From the NCBI RefSeq assembly GCF_018332655.1, contig NZ_BOQL01000007.1, positions 1 through 64,000 of the forward strand: DNA of 64,000 nucleotides. The letters run 5' to 3'. Below the pieces are notes generated by a model. That model was not told the DNA's origin, did no database searches, and worked only from the letters and a program-made list of their open reading frames with translations. This document shows, one piece after another, positions 7,440 to 15,838 of this stretch. Positions within the stretch are counted from its first letter, which is position 1. Each line of letters opens with the position of its first letter. The position numbers were made by a program, and so were the translations under genes. The DNA comes from Actinoplanes auranticolor (GTDB lineage: Bacteria > Actinomycetota > Actinomycetes > Mycobacteriales > Micromonosporaceae).

Positions 7440-9665
7440 CTACCCGGCGACAGCGGTGCGCACGCCGTGGAAGTCGGGTTCGGCGACGGGCCGGCCGAAG
7501 TGGTAACCCTGGGCCAGCCGGTAGCCGAGGCGGCACAACTCGGCGGCCTGTTCGGCGGTCTCCACACCCTCGGCGACGGCACTGAGGCCGAGTCCGTCGG
7601 CGACCTGGATCAGCGCGGTGGCGATGACCGCGTGCCGGCCGGCCATGGTGATGGTGTCCACGAAGCTCTTGTCCACTTTGAGCACGTCGACGGGCACGGT
7701 GTGCAGCAACCCCAGCGACGAGTGGCCGGTACCGAAATCGTCCAGGGCGATCCGCACACCGAGCTGGTGCAGGTCCTTGACCGTCTGCACGCTCTGGCCA
7801 CCACCGAAGACGGCGGTCTCGGTCACCTCGACGATCAGGTGGTGCGCCGGCAGGCCGGTGCCGGCCAGCGTGTGGGCGACGACGTCGGCGAAGCCGGGCT
7901 CGGCGAGCTGCCGGGCGGAGACGTTCACACTGACCCGGGCGGGCGCCGCGGCGCCGTGGGTGCGCTGCCACGTGACCGCCTGGGCGCAGGCGGTGGTGAG
8001 GATCCAGGCGCCGAGTTCGACGATGAGGCCGTTGCGTTCGGCGACGGGGATGAAGTCGGCCGGATTGACCAGGCCGCGGCCGGGATGGTGCCAGCGGATG
8101 AGGGCTTCGACCGCGACGATGCGGGCGTCGGGCAGCGAGACGATGGGCTGGTAGACGAGGCGGAACTGGCCGGTGTCCAGGGCGGCGCGCAGTTCGGCAC
8201 CGAGCCTCGCCTCGGCATCGGCCTCGTCGTCGAGACCCGGGTCGTAGCGGCGCTGCCGGTCACCGCCGGCCTTGGCGGCGTACATGGCGAGGTCGGCGCG
8301 GCGCAGCAGTTCCGCCGGGTCGCCCGTACCGTCCGCGCCCGCCACGCCGACACCGGCGCCGATCAGCAGCTCGTGCTCGCCGGCCTGGACCGGGACGCGC
8401 AGGGCGGCGCACACGCGCTCGACCATCGCGTCCCCCTCGGCGTCCGTGGCGTCCGGCGCCAGCACGGCGAACTCGTCGCCGCCCATCCGGGCCACCAGGT
8501 CGCCCGGGCGCAGACCGGCCACGAGGCGGGCGGCCACGGCGCTCAGCAGCCGGTCGCCGACCGCGCGGCCGAGCCGGTCGTTGACCGCCTTGAACCCGGT
8601 CAGGTCCAGCATCGCCACCTGCGGGGAACCGGTGGCCAGCGCCCCGCGGACCCGCTGCTCGAACAGGCGCCGGTTGGCCAGCCCGGTCAGCTCGTCCCGC
8701 ATGGCCAGCACCTCCAGCTGCTCGGCCTGGTTCTGCACCTGCGTCACGAAGCCCGACATCCGCAGCAGGACCAGCAGGAACAGCAGCACGGCCCCGAGCC
8801 CGATCGCCAGCCAGCTGACCGGCCGGACCCCGGTCCAGCCCTGCACGAACAGCACGGCCGGGACGATCAGCGTCGAGCAGGTGAGCACGGCCAGCCGGCC
8901 CCGGCCGAAGCGTTCGGTGAGCTCACCGACCGCGGGCGCACCGACCGACGGGTGCAGGGCCGCGCCGGCCCAGTAGACGTAGGCGAGCAGGAACCCGACG
9001 TAGATCACGTCCCCGGCGACCGGTAGCACTCCGGGCAGCAGCGTGTAGATGACGTTGGAGGCCAGCGTGGCCGCGCTGCCGATGATCAGCAGCCAGTGGC
9101 TGGTGGTGGGACGGGCGGCGCGGGTGGCGAGCCGGGCCACCACTGCGATCATCAGCACGCTGGCGGTCGGGTAGCCGACGGTGGCCAGGCGGGCGAGCAG
9201 CGGGGTGGCCGGGTCGGCCAGGATCGGGCCGATCACGAAGATCCAGTAGACCAGGCCGAGCCCGGCCGCGATGATCGCAGTGTCGACCAGGCCCGCCAGC
9301 GGACGCTGACGCCGGCTGCGGGCGAGCCCGTAGAGCCCGGCGATGAGCGGCGGGTAGGCGCTGAGATAGAAGGCGTCGGACCACGAGGGGTACGGCATCA
9401 CGGGCAGCACCAGCCCGCTCACCGAGTACGCGACGTCACCCAGCACCCACAGCACCAGGCTCGCCAGCACGACGTACCAGCAGCGGGCCGCCGGGGGCCG
9501 GTTGCGCCGGATCCCGGCCACCGTGACCAGCACCGCCGCGAGCCCGACGGCCCAGGACAGCACACCCTGCGCGGAGTCGGACGGCACCACCGGATAGATC
9601 AGGCACGCGAGGGTGCCGGCGCCCATCCAGAGCGACCACCAGCGGTCGACGCGTCCCGTCAGCAC
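7440..9665 (-). CDS. Membrane GGDEF-EAL protein for c-di-GMP turnover
   Basis: 741 residues. The first ~300 form 8-10 hydrophobic segments. The GGDEF domain (about 320-480) has an intact MGGDEF motif and an RPGD inhibitory site exactly five residues before it. The EAL domain (about 495-735) keeps the catalytic set: EAL in AVEALIRWHHPG, the Asn in VSVNVSARQL, VEVTE, DDFGTG, LKVDKSF and AEGVETAEQ. Both synthesis and breakdown of c-di-GMP are therefore possible, with the membrane part probably sensing a signal. The start is a GTG without a strong ribosome site; ATG 9626 is an alternative. No partner is encoded alongside. Confidence 0.9.
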   Translation of the reverse strand: MLTGRVDRWWSLWMGAGTLACLIYPVVPSDSAQGVLSWAVGLAAVLVTVAGIRRNRPPAARCWYVVLASLVLWVLGDVAYSVSGLVLPVMPYPSWSDAFYLSAYPPLIAGLYGLARSRRQRPLAGLVDTAIIAAGLGLVYWIFVIGPILADPATPLLARLATVGYPTASVLMIAVVARLATRAARPTTSHWLLIIGSAATLASNVIYTLLPGVLPVAGDVIYVGFLLAYVYWAGAALHPSVGAPAVGELTERFGRGRLAVLTCSTLIVPAVLFVQGWTGVRPVSWLAIGLGAVLLFLLVLLRMSGFVTQVQNQAEQLEVLAMRDELTGLANRRLFEQRVRGALATGSPQVAMLDLTGFKAVNDRLGRAVGDRLLSAVAARLVAGLRPGDLVARMGGDEFAVLAPDATDAEGDAMVERVCAALRVPVQAGEHELLIGAGVGVAGADGTGDPAELLRRADLAMYAAKAGGDRQRRYDPGLDDEADAEARLGAELRAALDTGQFRLVYQPIVSLPDARIVAVEALIRWHHPGRGLVNPADFIPVAERNGLIVELGAWILTTACAQAVTWQRTHGAAAPARVSVNVSARQLAEPGFADVVAHTLAGTGLPAHHLIVEVTETAVFGGGQSVQTVKDLHQLGVRIALDDFGTGHSSLGLLHTVPVDVLKVDKSFVDTITMAGRHAVIATALIQVADGLGLSAVAEGVETAEQAAELCRLGYRLAQGYHFGRPVAEPDFHGVRTAVAG

Positions 9666-9842
9666 GCCCGGTCAATCGGTCGGCGCGGGCCGGACCTGAG
9701 GTCCCCGGCGATCGGCGTCCGGACGGCGGTGCGGGCACGAGTCGTGCACGCGCGGCCTCGATACCCCCGGCCGGGGATGTCGGGGTGGAACGCGCGCGAT
9801 AGTGTGCCCCTCGGCGTGTCATGAGGCGTGGGGAGAGGGACC

Positions 9843-11462
9843 TTGTCGAGTCAGCCCCTGCGCCCGGGCGACCCGGCCCACCTCGGCGAGTACGAGCTGC
9901 TCGGCCGGCTCGGCGCCGGCGGCATGGGCACCGTGTTCCTCGGGCGCTCACCGCAGGGCCGGCTGGTCGCCGTCAAGGTGGTGCGCGCGGAGTTCATCCG
10001 CGACGAGGAGTTCCTCGGCCGGTTCCGCAGCGAGGTCAACCGGGCTCGGCAGGTGCCGCCGTTCTGCACCGCCGAGGTGCTCGGCGCCGACCTGGACCAC
10101 GAGCCGCCGTACCTGGTGGTCGAGTACGTCGACGGGCCGGCCCTGACCGACGTGGTGCGGGAGAACGGCCCGCTGTCCCCGGCCGCCCTGCACAGCGCCG
10201 CGGTCGGCATCGCCACCGCGCTGACCGCCATCCACGGTGCCGGGGTGATCCACCGCGACCTGAAGCCGGGCAACGTGCTCTTCGCACTGGGCGGGCTCAA
10301 GGTGATCGACTTCGGCATCGCCCGCCCGCTGGACGCGACCAGCCAGCACACGCGTACCGATCAGATGGTCGGCACCGTCGCCTACATGGCGCCGGAACGC
10401 TTCGACGAGCATCCCGCCCTGCGGCTGAGCCCGGCCGCCGACATCTTCGCCTGGGGCGCGGTGGTGATGTTCGCGGCCACCGGCCGCACGCCGTTCCAGG
10501 GTGAGTCGGCGCCGGCCACCGCCATGCGGATCCTGACCCAGGAGCCGAACCTGACCGGTCTGCCCGGCTCGTTGCGCGGGATCGTCGCCCGGGCCCTGGC
10601 CAAGGACCCGGCCGACCGGCCCACCGCCCGCCAGCTGCTCGACCTGCTGCTGGCCGACGGCCGGCCGGTCGCGACGCTGCCGGTCCGCCCGGTCCCCGAC
10701 GACGTGGCCACGGCGATGGCCGGGTCCGAGCCGCCGCCGGACCACGGTCCGGCGCGTTCCGGGACGGTTTTCGGCCCCGGGACGGTGCAGCCGTACGGCC
10801 CGGGCGGTGACGTCGCGACCCGCCCGCCGCGGCGCCGCGGGCGGGTGGTGCTCGCCGCCCTGGCGGTCCTCGCCGTGCTCGCCGGCGGCGGCGTTTTCCT
10901 CGCCTACTCGATCGTTGCGCCGAACGGCGAGACGACGCCGGGAGCCGGTGCCTCCCCGACGGGCGGCACGCAGACGTCCGCACCGGCGGCCTCGCCCAGC
11001 CCGACACCGGCCGGGCCGGCCACCATCCTGGCCGGCGACCGGCGCATCCTGATCCACTTCGTGGAGATCGACCGCGACCTCGCCATGCCGTTCCCCGACG
11101 AGGTGGTCACGTCCGGGGGCACCGGCAAGGACTCCCTGTTCTCCCTGGTCCCGACGGGCGTCGACTACATGATCCAGTCGCAGAAGCCGACCGACGGCGA
11201 GCCGCTCTGCCTCGGCGCCAAGGTGATCCCGGGCGACGCCGCCGAACTGGTCGGCACCGAGTGCGCGGCCACCAAGGCGACGATGTTCGCCATCTCGGAG
11301 ACGGGCGACAAGGACGACAAGGGCCGCCCGACGTACACGATCTACAACGACGCCCACGGCACGCTGCAGTGGCGCACCAAGAAGCCCCAGGTCTACGTGC
11401 AGTTCCTGGGCGACGCCGAGACGGACACCACGTTCAGCTTCGTCGACCGGGGCCCGCTCTAG
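9843..11462 (+). CDS. Transmembrane Ser/Thr protein kinase
   Basis: 539 residues. The kinase domain (about 15-270) has the Gly loop LGAGGMGTVF, the ATP Lys in VAVKVV, catalytic HRDLKPGN, DFG and the APE equivalent MAPERF. A Pro-rich linker leads to one membrane span (VVLAALAVLAVLAGGGVFLAY) and an extracellular domain of about 160 residues after a Ser/Pro/Thr-rich stalk; I cannot assign that sensor domain. PASTA repeats are absent. TTG 9843 is preferred because GGGAG lies seven bases upstream; GTG 9828 would put the ribosome site inside the gene. Its stop shares four bases with the stop of the convergent LacI gene. Confidence 0.9.
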   Translation: MSSQPLRPGDPAHLGEYELLGRLGAGGMGTVFLGRSPQGRLVAVKVVRAEFIRDEEFLGRFRSEVNRARQVPPFCTAEVLGADLDHEPPYLVVEYVDGPALTDVVRENGPLSPAALHSAAVGIATALTAIHGAGVIHRDLKPGNVLFALGGLKVIDFGIARPLDATSQHTRTDQMVGTVAYMAPERFDEHPALRLSPAADIFAWGAVVMFAATGRTPFQGESAPATAMRILTQEPNLTGLPGSLRGIVARALAKDPADRPTARQLLDLLLADGRPVATLPVRPVPDDVATAMAGSEPPPDHGPARSGTVFGPGTVQPYGPGGDVATRPPRRRGRVVLAALAVLAVLAGGGVFLAYSIVAPNGETTPGAGASPTGGTQTSAPAASPSPTPAGPATILAGDRRILIHFVEIDRDLAMPFPDEVVTSGGTGKDSLFSLVPTGVDYMIQSQKPTDGEPLCLGAKVIPGDAAELVGTECAATKATMFAISETGDKDDKGRPTYTIYNDAHGTLQWRTKKPQVYVQFLGDAETDTTFSFVDRGPL

Positions 11463-12478
11463 GCCGAGTCGCGGACCACCAGGTCGGTCGGCAGGATCAC
11501 GGCCGAGTGCTCGGCGCCGTCGATGTGGGCCAGCAGCAGCCGCACCATCTCCGCGCTCTGCCGGGCCCACGGCTGACGGATCGTGGTGAGCATCGGCTTG
11601 GTCGTGGTGGCGATGTTGTTGTCGTCGAAGCCGCCGACCGCCACGTCCTCCGGGACCCGCCGGCCGGCCCGCTGCAGCGTGGTGATCGCGCCGGCCGCCA
11701 TCAGGTCGGAGCAGACGAAGACCGCGTCGAGGTCCGGCGCCTGCGTCAGCAGGCGGGCCATCGCCGCCTCGCCCGAGGCCCGGGTGTAGTCGCCGGTCGC
11801 GATCAGTTCGGGGTCGCCGTGCCCGGCGATGTCGCGGTAGCCGGCCAGGCGGTCGACGCCGCCGGGGGTGTCCAGCGGGCCGGTGATGATGGCGATCCGG
11901 CGGCGCCCGGTCGAGCGCAGGTACTCGGTCATCTGGCGGGCGCCGTCGCGGTCGTCGGAGGCCACGTAGGTGACGTCGCGTTCCTGGCCCAGCGGCCGGC
12001 CGCAGACCACGAAGGGCAGCCCGCGCTCCTTGAGCTCGGCGATCAGCGGGCTGCCCTGGTGATTGGAGACCAGCAGCGCGCCGTCGACGTGCCCGGCGGT
12101 GACCCACCGGCCGATCCGCTGGCGGTCCTCGCCGGTGGCCGCCACGGTCAGCAGCAGGGTGATGTCGTGCCCGGCGAGCACCTGGGTGCAGCCGCGCAGC
12201 AGGTTGTTGAAGTTGGGATCCTCGAAGAGCCTGTCCTGCGGCTCGGAGAGGATGAAGGCGACCGAGCCCGAGCGCTGGGTGACCAGGCTGCGGGCGTGCT
12301 GGTTGACGACGTACCCGGTCTTGCTGATCGCCCGCTCGACCGCCGCCAGGGCCTGCCGGCTGACGTTGTGACCGCCGTTGAGCACCCGGGAGACCGTGCC
12401 GCGGGAGACGCCGGCCACCGCCGCGACGTCGTCCATGGTCGGGCGGGAGCGGAGTCGGCTGGGCTCGGTCACGGTCAT
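11459..12478 (-). CDS. LacI-family repressor of the galactan locus
   Basis: 339 residues. The N-terminal helix-turn-helix MDDVAAVAGVSRGTVSRVLNG is classic LacI, followed by a hinge and a periplasmic-binding-protein-like sugar domain (GSVAFILSEP through VGGFDDN). It is the last gene of the minus-strand importer operon and is the obvious candidate to bind the two palindromes between the binding-protein gene and the GH42 gene. The inducer is probably a galacto-oligosaccharide. The start is either ATG 12478 or GTG 12472; GGGAG sits 3 and 9 bases before them respectively, so the GTG may be the real one. Confidence 0.9.
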   Translation of the reverse strand: MTVTEPSRLRSRPTMDDVAAVAGVSRGTVSRVLNGGHNVSRQALAAVERAISKTGYVVNQHARSLVTQRSGSVAFILSEPQDRLFEDPNFNNLLRGCTQVLAGHDITLLLTVAATGEDRQRIGRWVTAGHVDGALLVSNHQGSPLIAELKERGLPFVVCGRPLGQERDVTYVASDDRDGARQMTEYLRSTGRRRIAIITGPLDTPGGVDRLAGYRDIAGHGDPELIATGDYTRASGEAAMARLLTQAPDLDAVFVCSDLMAAGAITTLQRAGRRVPEDVAVGGFDDNNIATTTKPMLTTIRQPWARQSAEMVRLLLAHIDGAEHSAVILPTDLVVRDSA

Positions 12479-12536
12479 ATTCTCCCGCCCGGCCGCACCC
12501 CCGCGCAGCCGGGTCGGAGAGTCCCGCAGGAGGTCA

Positions 12537-13436
12537 CTAACCCTTCACCGACCCGGAGACCAGGTCCAGCCGCCAGTAGCGTTGCAGCAGCAGGAACAGC
12601 GCGATCAGTGGGATGACGGAGATCAATACCCCGATGATCACGACGCTGTACAGCGCGGGCGCCGCCTGGCCCTGGTTGAGCAACGTGAAGAGGCCGACGG
12701 TGACCGGGAACTTGTCGTCGTCGGAGAGCATCACGAACGGCAGCAGGAAGTTGTTCCAGACCGCCACGAACTGGAACAGGAAGACCGTGACCAGCCCGGG
12801 CAGCATCATCGGCAGCGCCACCCGGCCGAAGATCCGGCCCTCGGACGCCCCGTCGGTGCGGGCGGCCTCGAGCACGGTGTCCGGCACGGCCGCGGCGGCG
12901 TAGATCCGGGCCAGATAGATCCCGTACGGGCTGAGGATGTTCGGCAGCAGCACCGCCCAGTAGGTGTCGGTCATCCCCACCTCGGCCAGCAGCAGGTACT
13001 GCGGGATGGCCAGCGTCACCCCGGGCACCAGCACCCCGGCGAGCAGCACGTTGAAGATGACGCCGCGCCCGGGGAACCGGAACTTGGCCAGCGTGTAGCC
13101 GGACAGCCCGGAGACGAACGCCGACAGCACGCCGCCGACCCCGGCGTACAGCAGGCTGTTGAGCAGCCACTTCCAGTAGACACCACCGCCGTAACCCGAC
13201 ATCTCCCGGAAGTTGGCCAGCAGGTCCCCGCCCGGGGCGAAGGTGAAGGTGGTGAACAGCGACGACCCGCTCTTGCTGGCCGCCGCGGCCACCCAGGCCA
13301 GCGGCAGCAGGCAGTAGATCGCGCCGATCAGCAGCACCGCGGTGGGCAGCCAGGCGGTGCGCCGCCCGGGCCGGCGGCGCGGCCCGGCCGGGTCCACGTC
13401 GTCGTGCACCGGTACGGAGGTGGCCAGCGCGGTCAC
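12537..13436 (-). CDS. Carbohydrate ABC transporter permease (MalG/GanQ type)
   Basis: 299 residues with six hydrophobic segments. The EAA loop that docks the ATPase reads EAARTDGASEGRIFGRVALP, and the typical C-terminal QRYWRLDLVSGSVKG ends the protein. It pairs with the MalF-type permease encoded just upstream, whose stop overlaps this start by four bases. With the binding protein it should import galactan-derived oligosaccharides, judged from the divergent GH42 and GH53 genes. No ATPase gene is present, so a shared MsiK-like ATPase elsewhere in the genome is expected, as is usual in actinobacteria. Confidence 0.9.
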   Translation of the reverse strand: MTALATSVPVHDDVDPAGPRRRPGRRTAWLPTAVLLIGAIYCLLPLAWVAAAASKSGSSLFTTFTFAPGGDLLANFREMSGYGGGVYWKWLLNSLLYAGVGGVLSAFVSGLSGYTLAKFRFPGRGVIFNVLLAGVLVPGVTLAIPQYLLLAEVGMTDTYWAVLLPNILSPYGIYLARIYAAAAVPDTVLEAARTDGASEGRIFGRVALPMMLPGLVTVFLFQFVAVWNNFLLPFVMLSDDDKFPVTVGLFTLLNQGQAAPALYSVVIIGVLISVIPLIALFLLLQRYWRLDLVSGSVKG

Positions 13437-14368
13437 CGGTCCTCACCTCCGAAGGCCTGCCGCTGCACCAGGCGCAGGAAGCCGAACGAGACCACGAGCG
13501 TGACCCCGGCGATCAGCACCGAGCTGGCGGCGGCGGAGTAGATGTCGTTCTGCGCGAAAGCGTCGCGGTAGATCTTCATCAGCGGGGTCCACGTCGACGA
13601 GATGGAGTTGGTCAGCGAGCGCACGGTCAGCGGCTCGGTGAAGACCTGCAGGGTGGCGATCAGCGAGAAGACCGTGGTCATGATCAGCGAGGGCAGCAGC
13701 AGCGGGATCTTGATCCGGACAGCGAGCTGGAACTCGGTGCAGCCGTCCAGGCGGGCCGACTCGTAGATCTCGCCCGGGATGGCCCGCAGCGAGGTGAACA
13801 GCACGATCATGTTGAAGCCGACACCGCCCCAGACCGCGATGTTGACGATGGCGAAGAACACCGAACCGCCGGTCAGCGGGTCGGGCTCGGGCAGCCCCAG
13901 CCAGCCGGCCAGGTCGGTGAACGGGCTCACCGCCGGCAGGTAGAGGAAGCCCCAGAGCATGCTGGCGATCAGGCCGGGGACGGCGTACGGCAGGAAGATC
14001 GCCAGCCGCGAGAAGCGCGCCAGCCGGACCCGCGGCCGGTCCAGCAGCAAGGCGAACAGCAGAGCCAGGCCCAGCATGACCGGCAGCAGGGTCAGGCCGT
14101 AGAGCAGCACCCGCCCGGCGCTGCCCCACAGCTCGGGGTCGGCCAGCGCGGTGCGGTAGTTCTCCAGCCCGGCGAAGATCTCCTTCCGCGAGTTGCGGCC
14201 CAGCCCCAGGCCGCTGACCTTGACCTTGCGCAGGCTCAGATACCCGGCGTACCCGATGGGCAGGAGCAGGAAGAGGGCGAAGAGCACGATGGCCGGGGCG
14301 AGGAAGAGGTACGGCACCCCGCGGGCTGCCGTACCTCGCCGCGACCGGCCGGTGACGGCCGTTGACAT
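13433..14368 (-). CDS. Carbohydrate ABC transporter permease (MalF/GanP type)
   Basis: 311 residues with six hydrophobic segments. The N-terminus is short and basic, followed by FLAPAIVLFALFLLLPIGY. The EAA-type loop is ESARLDGCTEFQLAVRIKIP. I chose ATG 14368: GAGAGGA lies just upstream, and the gene begins 11 bases after the stop of the binding-protein gene; a longer frame to 14833 reads into that gene. Overlap with the next permease is ATGA. It forms the membrane channel of the putative galacto-oligosaccharide importer. Confidence 0.9.
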   Translation of the reverse strand: MSTAVTGRSRRGTAARGVPYLFLAPAIVLFALFLLLPIGYAGYLSLRKVKVSGLGLGRNSRKEIFAGLENYRTALADPELWGSAGRVLLYGLTLLPVMLGLALLFALLLDRPRVRLARFSRLAIFLPYAVPGLIASMLWGFLYLPAVSPFTDLAGWLGLPEPDPLTGGSVFFAIVNIAVWGGVGFNMIVLFTSLRAIPGEIYESARLDGCTEFQLAVRIKIPLLLPSLIMTTVFSLIATLQVFTEPLTVRSLTNSISSTWTPLMKIYRDAFAQNDIYSAAASSVLIAGVTLVVSFGFLRLVQRQAFGGEDR

Positions 14369-14379
14369 GACGGGTCCTC

Positions 14380-15687
14380 TCAGCTCGCGACCTTGAAGCC
14401 GTTCTTCTGCATGTCGGCCACGGTGGCCGTCTGCATGGTGTCGACGGCACCGGAGAACGGTGTCCTGCCGGTGATCGCCTTGCCGAAGGCGTCCTTGTAG
14501 GTGTCGTACGCGACGTTGACGTTGGGCCCCCAGACGAAGCCGGACGCGGTCTCGGCGATCGCCTTGGCCGAGGTGTAGAAGTCCTTCTGGTTGGCGAAGA
14601 AGGCCGGCGGCTCCTGCAGCAACGGGCTGGACTGCGCGTCGCGGGCGGCCGGGTAGATCGAGCTCTCCTTGATGAGCAGCGCGGTGGCGGCCGGGTCGGC
14701 GTTCATCCAGGCGGCGAACTTCACCGCGGCGGCCTTGTTCTTGCCGGCCGCGGTGACGCCGGTGGAGGAGCCGCCCCAGCTGCCGGTCTTGTTCTCGCCG
14801 GCGGCCCACTGCGGCATCGGCGCCATCGCCCACTTGCCCTTGGTCGCGGCCGCGTTGCCGGCGAGCACTCCGGGCGCCCAGATCGCGCTCGGCCAGGCGA
14901 TCAGGGTGCCGTCGTTGAGCGCCTTGTTCCAGGCCGGGGTGTACATCGGCTGCTTGTCGATGGCGCCCTCGGCGACCAGGCCACCCCAGTAGTCGGCGAC
15001 CTTCTTCGTGGCCGCGTCATTGACGCTGACGTTCCAGGTCTCGCCGTTGATGCCCCACCAGGAGGCGCCGGCCTGCTGGGCCAGGCCGGTGAACCAGCCC
15101 GGGTCGTTGGCCGAGAAGGTGGTCAGGTACTTCTTCGGGGCCTTCTGCCGTACGGTACGAGCGGTCTGCGCGAACTCGTCCCAGGTCTTCGGCACGGTCA
15201 GGCCCAGCCTGTCGAACTCGTCGGCCCGGTAGTAGAACATCATCGGGCCGGAGTCCTGCGGGATCGCGTACACCGCGTCGGTACCCAGCGTGACCTGCTG
15301 CCAGACGCCCTCGGCGAACTTGTCCTTGACCGGCGCGGCCTGCTCGGCGATGTCGGCCAGCACGTCGTTGCTGACCAGGGTGGGCAGCGACTGGTACTCC
15401 ACCTGGGCCAGGTCCGGCGGGTTGCCCGCCTTGGCCGCGGTCAGCAGCTTGGTGACGATGTCACCGCCGCCGGCCTGCTTGCTCAACGTCACGTGGATGT
15501 CGGGGTTGGCGGCGTTCCAGGCGTCGACGGTCTTGTCGATGTTCGGCGCCCAGGCCCAGAACGAGAGCTCGACCTTGCCGCCGGGCTGCGCGCCCTGGTC
15601 GGCGTCGCCGGAATCACTGGTGCAGGCAGCGCTCAGGCCGGCGGCGAGCACCACCGCGAGCAGGGCGCCGAACTTCTTCCTCATCAT
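14380..15687 (-). CDS. Sugar-binding lipoprotein of the galactan importer
   Basis: 435 residues. A lipoprotein signal (MMRKKFGALLAVVLAAGLSA, then Cys) is followed by an extracellular solute-binding family 1 domain (FWAWAPNIDKTVDAWN, KAGNPPDLAQVEY, WPSAIWAPG). It heads the importer operon and is divergent from the GH42 gene. GGAGAGG precedes two adjacent ATG codons (15687 and 15684); either could be used. Expression should be controlled by the LacI-type palindrome at 15711-15724, which lies between its predicted promoter and the start. By analogy with the ganSPQAB system of Bacillus subtilis, the ligand is likely galactobiose or galactotetraose. Confidence 0.9.
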   Translation of the reverse strand: MMRKKFGALLAVVLAAGLSAACTSDSGDADQGAQPGGKVELSFWAWAPNIDKTVDAWNAANPDIHVTLSKQAGGGDIVTKLLTAAKAGNPPDLAQVEYQSLPTLVSNDVLADIAEQAAPVKDKFAEGVWQQVTLGTDAVYAIPQDSGPMMFYYRADEFDRLGLTVPKTWDEFAQTARTVRQKAPKKYLTTFSANDPGWFTGLAQQAGASWWGINGETWNVSVNDAATKKVADYWGGLVAEGAIDKQPMYTPAWNKALNDGTLIAWPSAIWAPGVLAGNAAATKGKWAMAPMPQWAAGENKTGSWGGSSTGVTAAGKNKAAAVKFAAWMNADPAATALLIKESSIYPAARDAQSSPLLQEPPAFFANQKDFYTSAKAIAETASGFVWGPNVNVAYDTYKDAFGKAITGRTPFSGAVDTMQTATVADMQKNGFKVAS

Positions 15688-15710
15688 CGTGCCTCTCCGG
15701 GGATGGTGGC

Positions 15711-15724
15711 TGTGAGCGCTCACA
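15711..15724. promoter_or_regulatory. Perfect LacI-type operator
   Basis: TGTGAGCGCTCACA is a perfect 14-bp palindrome with the central CG step typical of LacI-family sites. It lies 23 bp before the binding-protein start and just downstream of a minus-strand promoter (TTGACA at 15752-15747 and TAAGGC at 15730-15725, 16-bp spacer), so a bound repressor would block initiation. Confidence 0.85.
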
Positions 15725-15752
15725 GCCTTAACCCACGGGCACACCGTGTCAA
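15725..15752 (-). promoter_or_regulatory. Predicted promoter of the galactan importer operon
   Basis: On the minus strand a perfect -35 TTGACA (15752-15747) is followed after 16 bp by TAAGGC (15730-15725). It points to the binding-protein gene and directly abuts the operator at 15711-15724. The -10 is a weak match. Confidence 0.55.
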
Positions 15753-15810
15753 GAGTTGCGGATGCGTTAACTGTGCAGGTGAAAGCTGTGCAATTATGCC
15801 TGTGCAAGGT

Positions 15811-15824
15811 TGGGAGCGCTCACA
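15811..15824. promoter_or_regulatory. Second LacI-type operator, near-perfect
   Basis: TGGGAGCGCTCACA differs from the first operator by one base and lies 15 bp before the GH42 start. The two centres are 100 bp apart, so a tetrameric or paired repressor could control both divergent transcripts. Confidence 0.75.
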
Positions 15825-15838
15825 GAAAAGAGCCGTAC

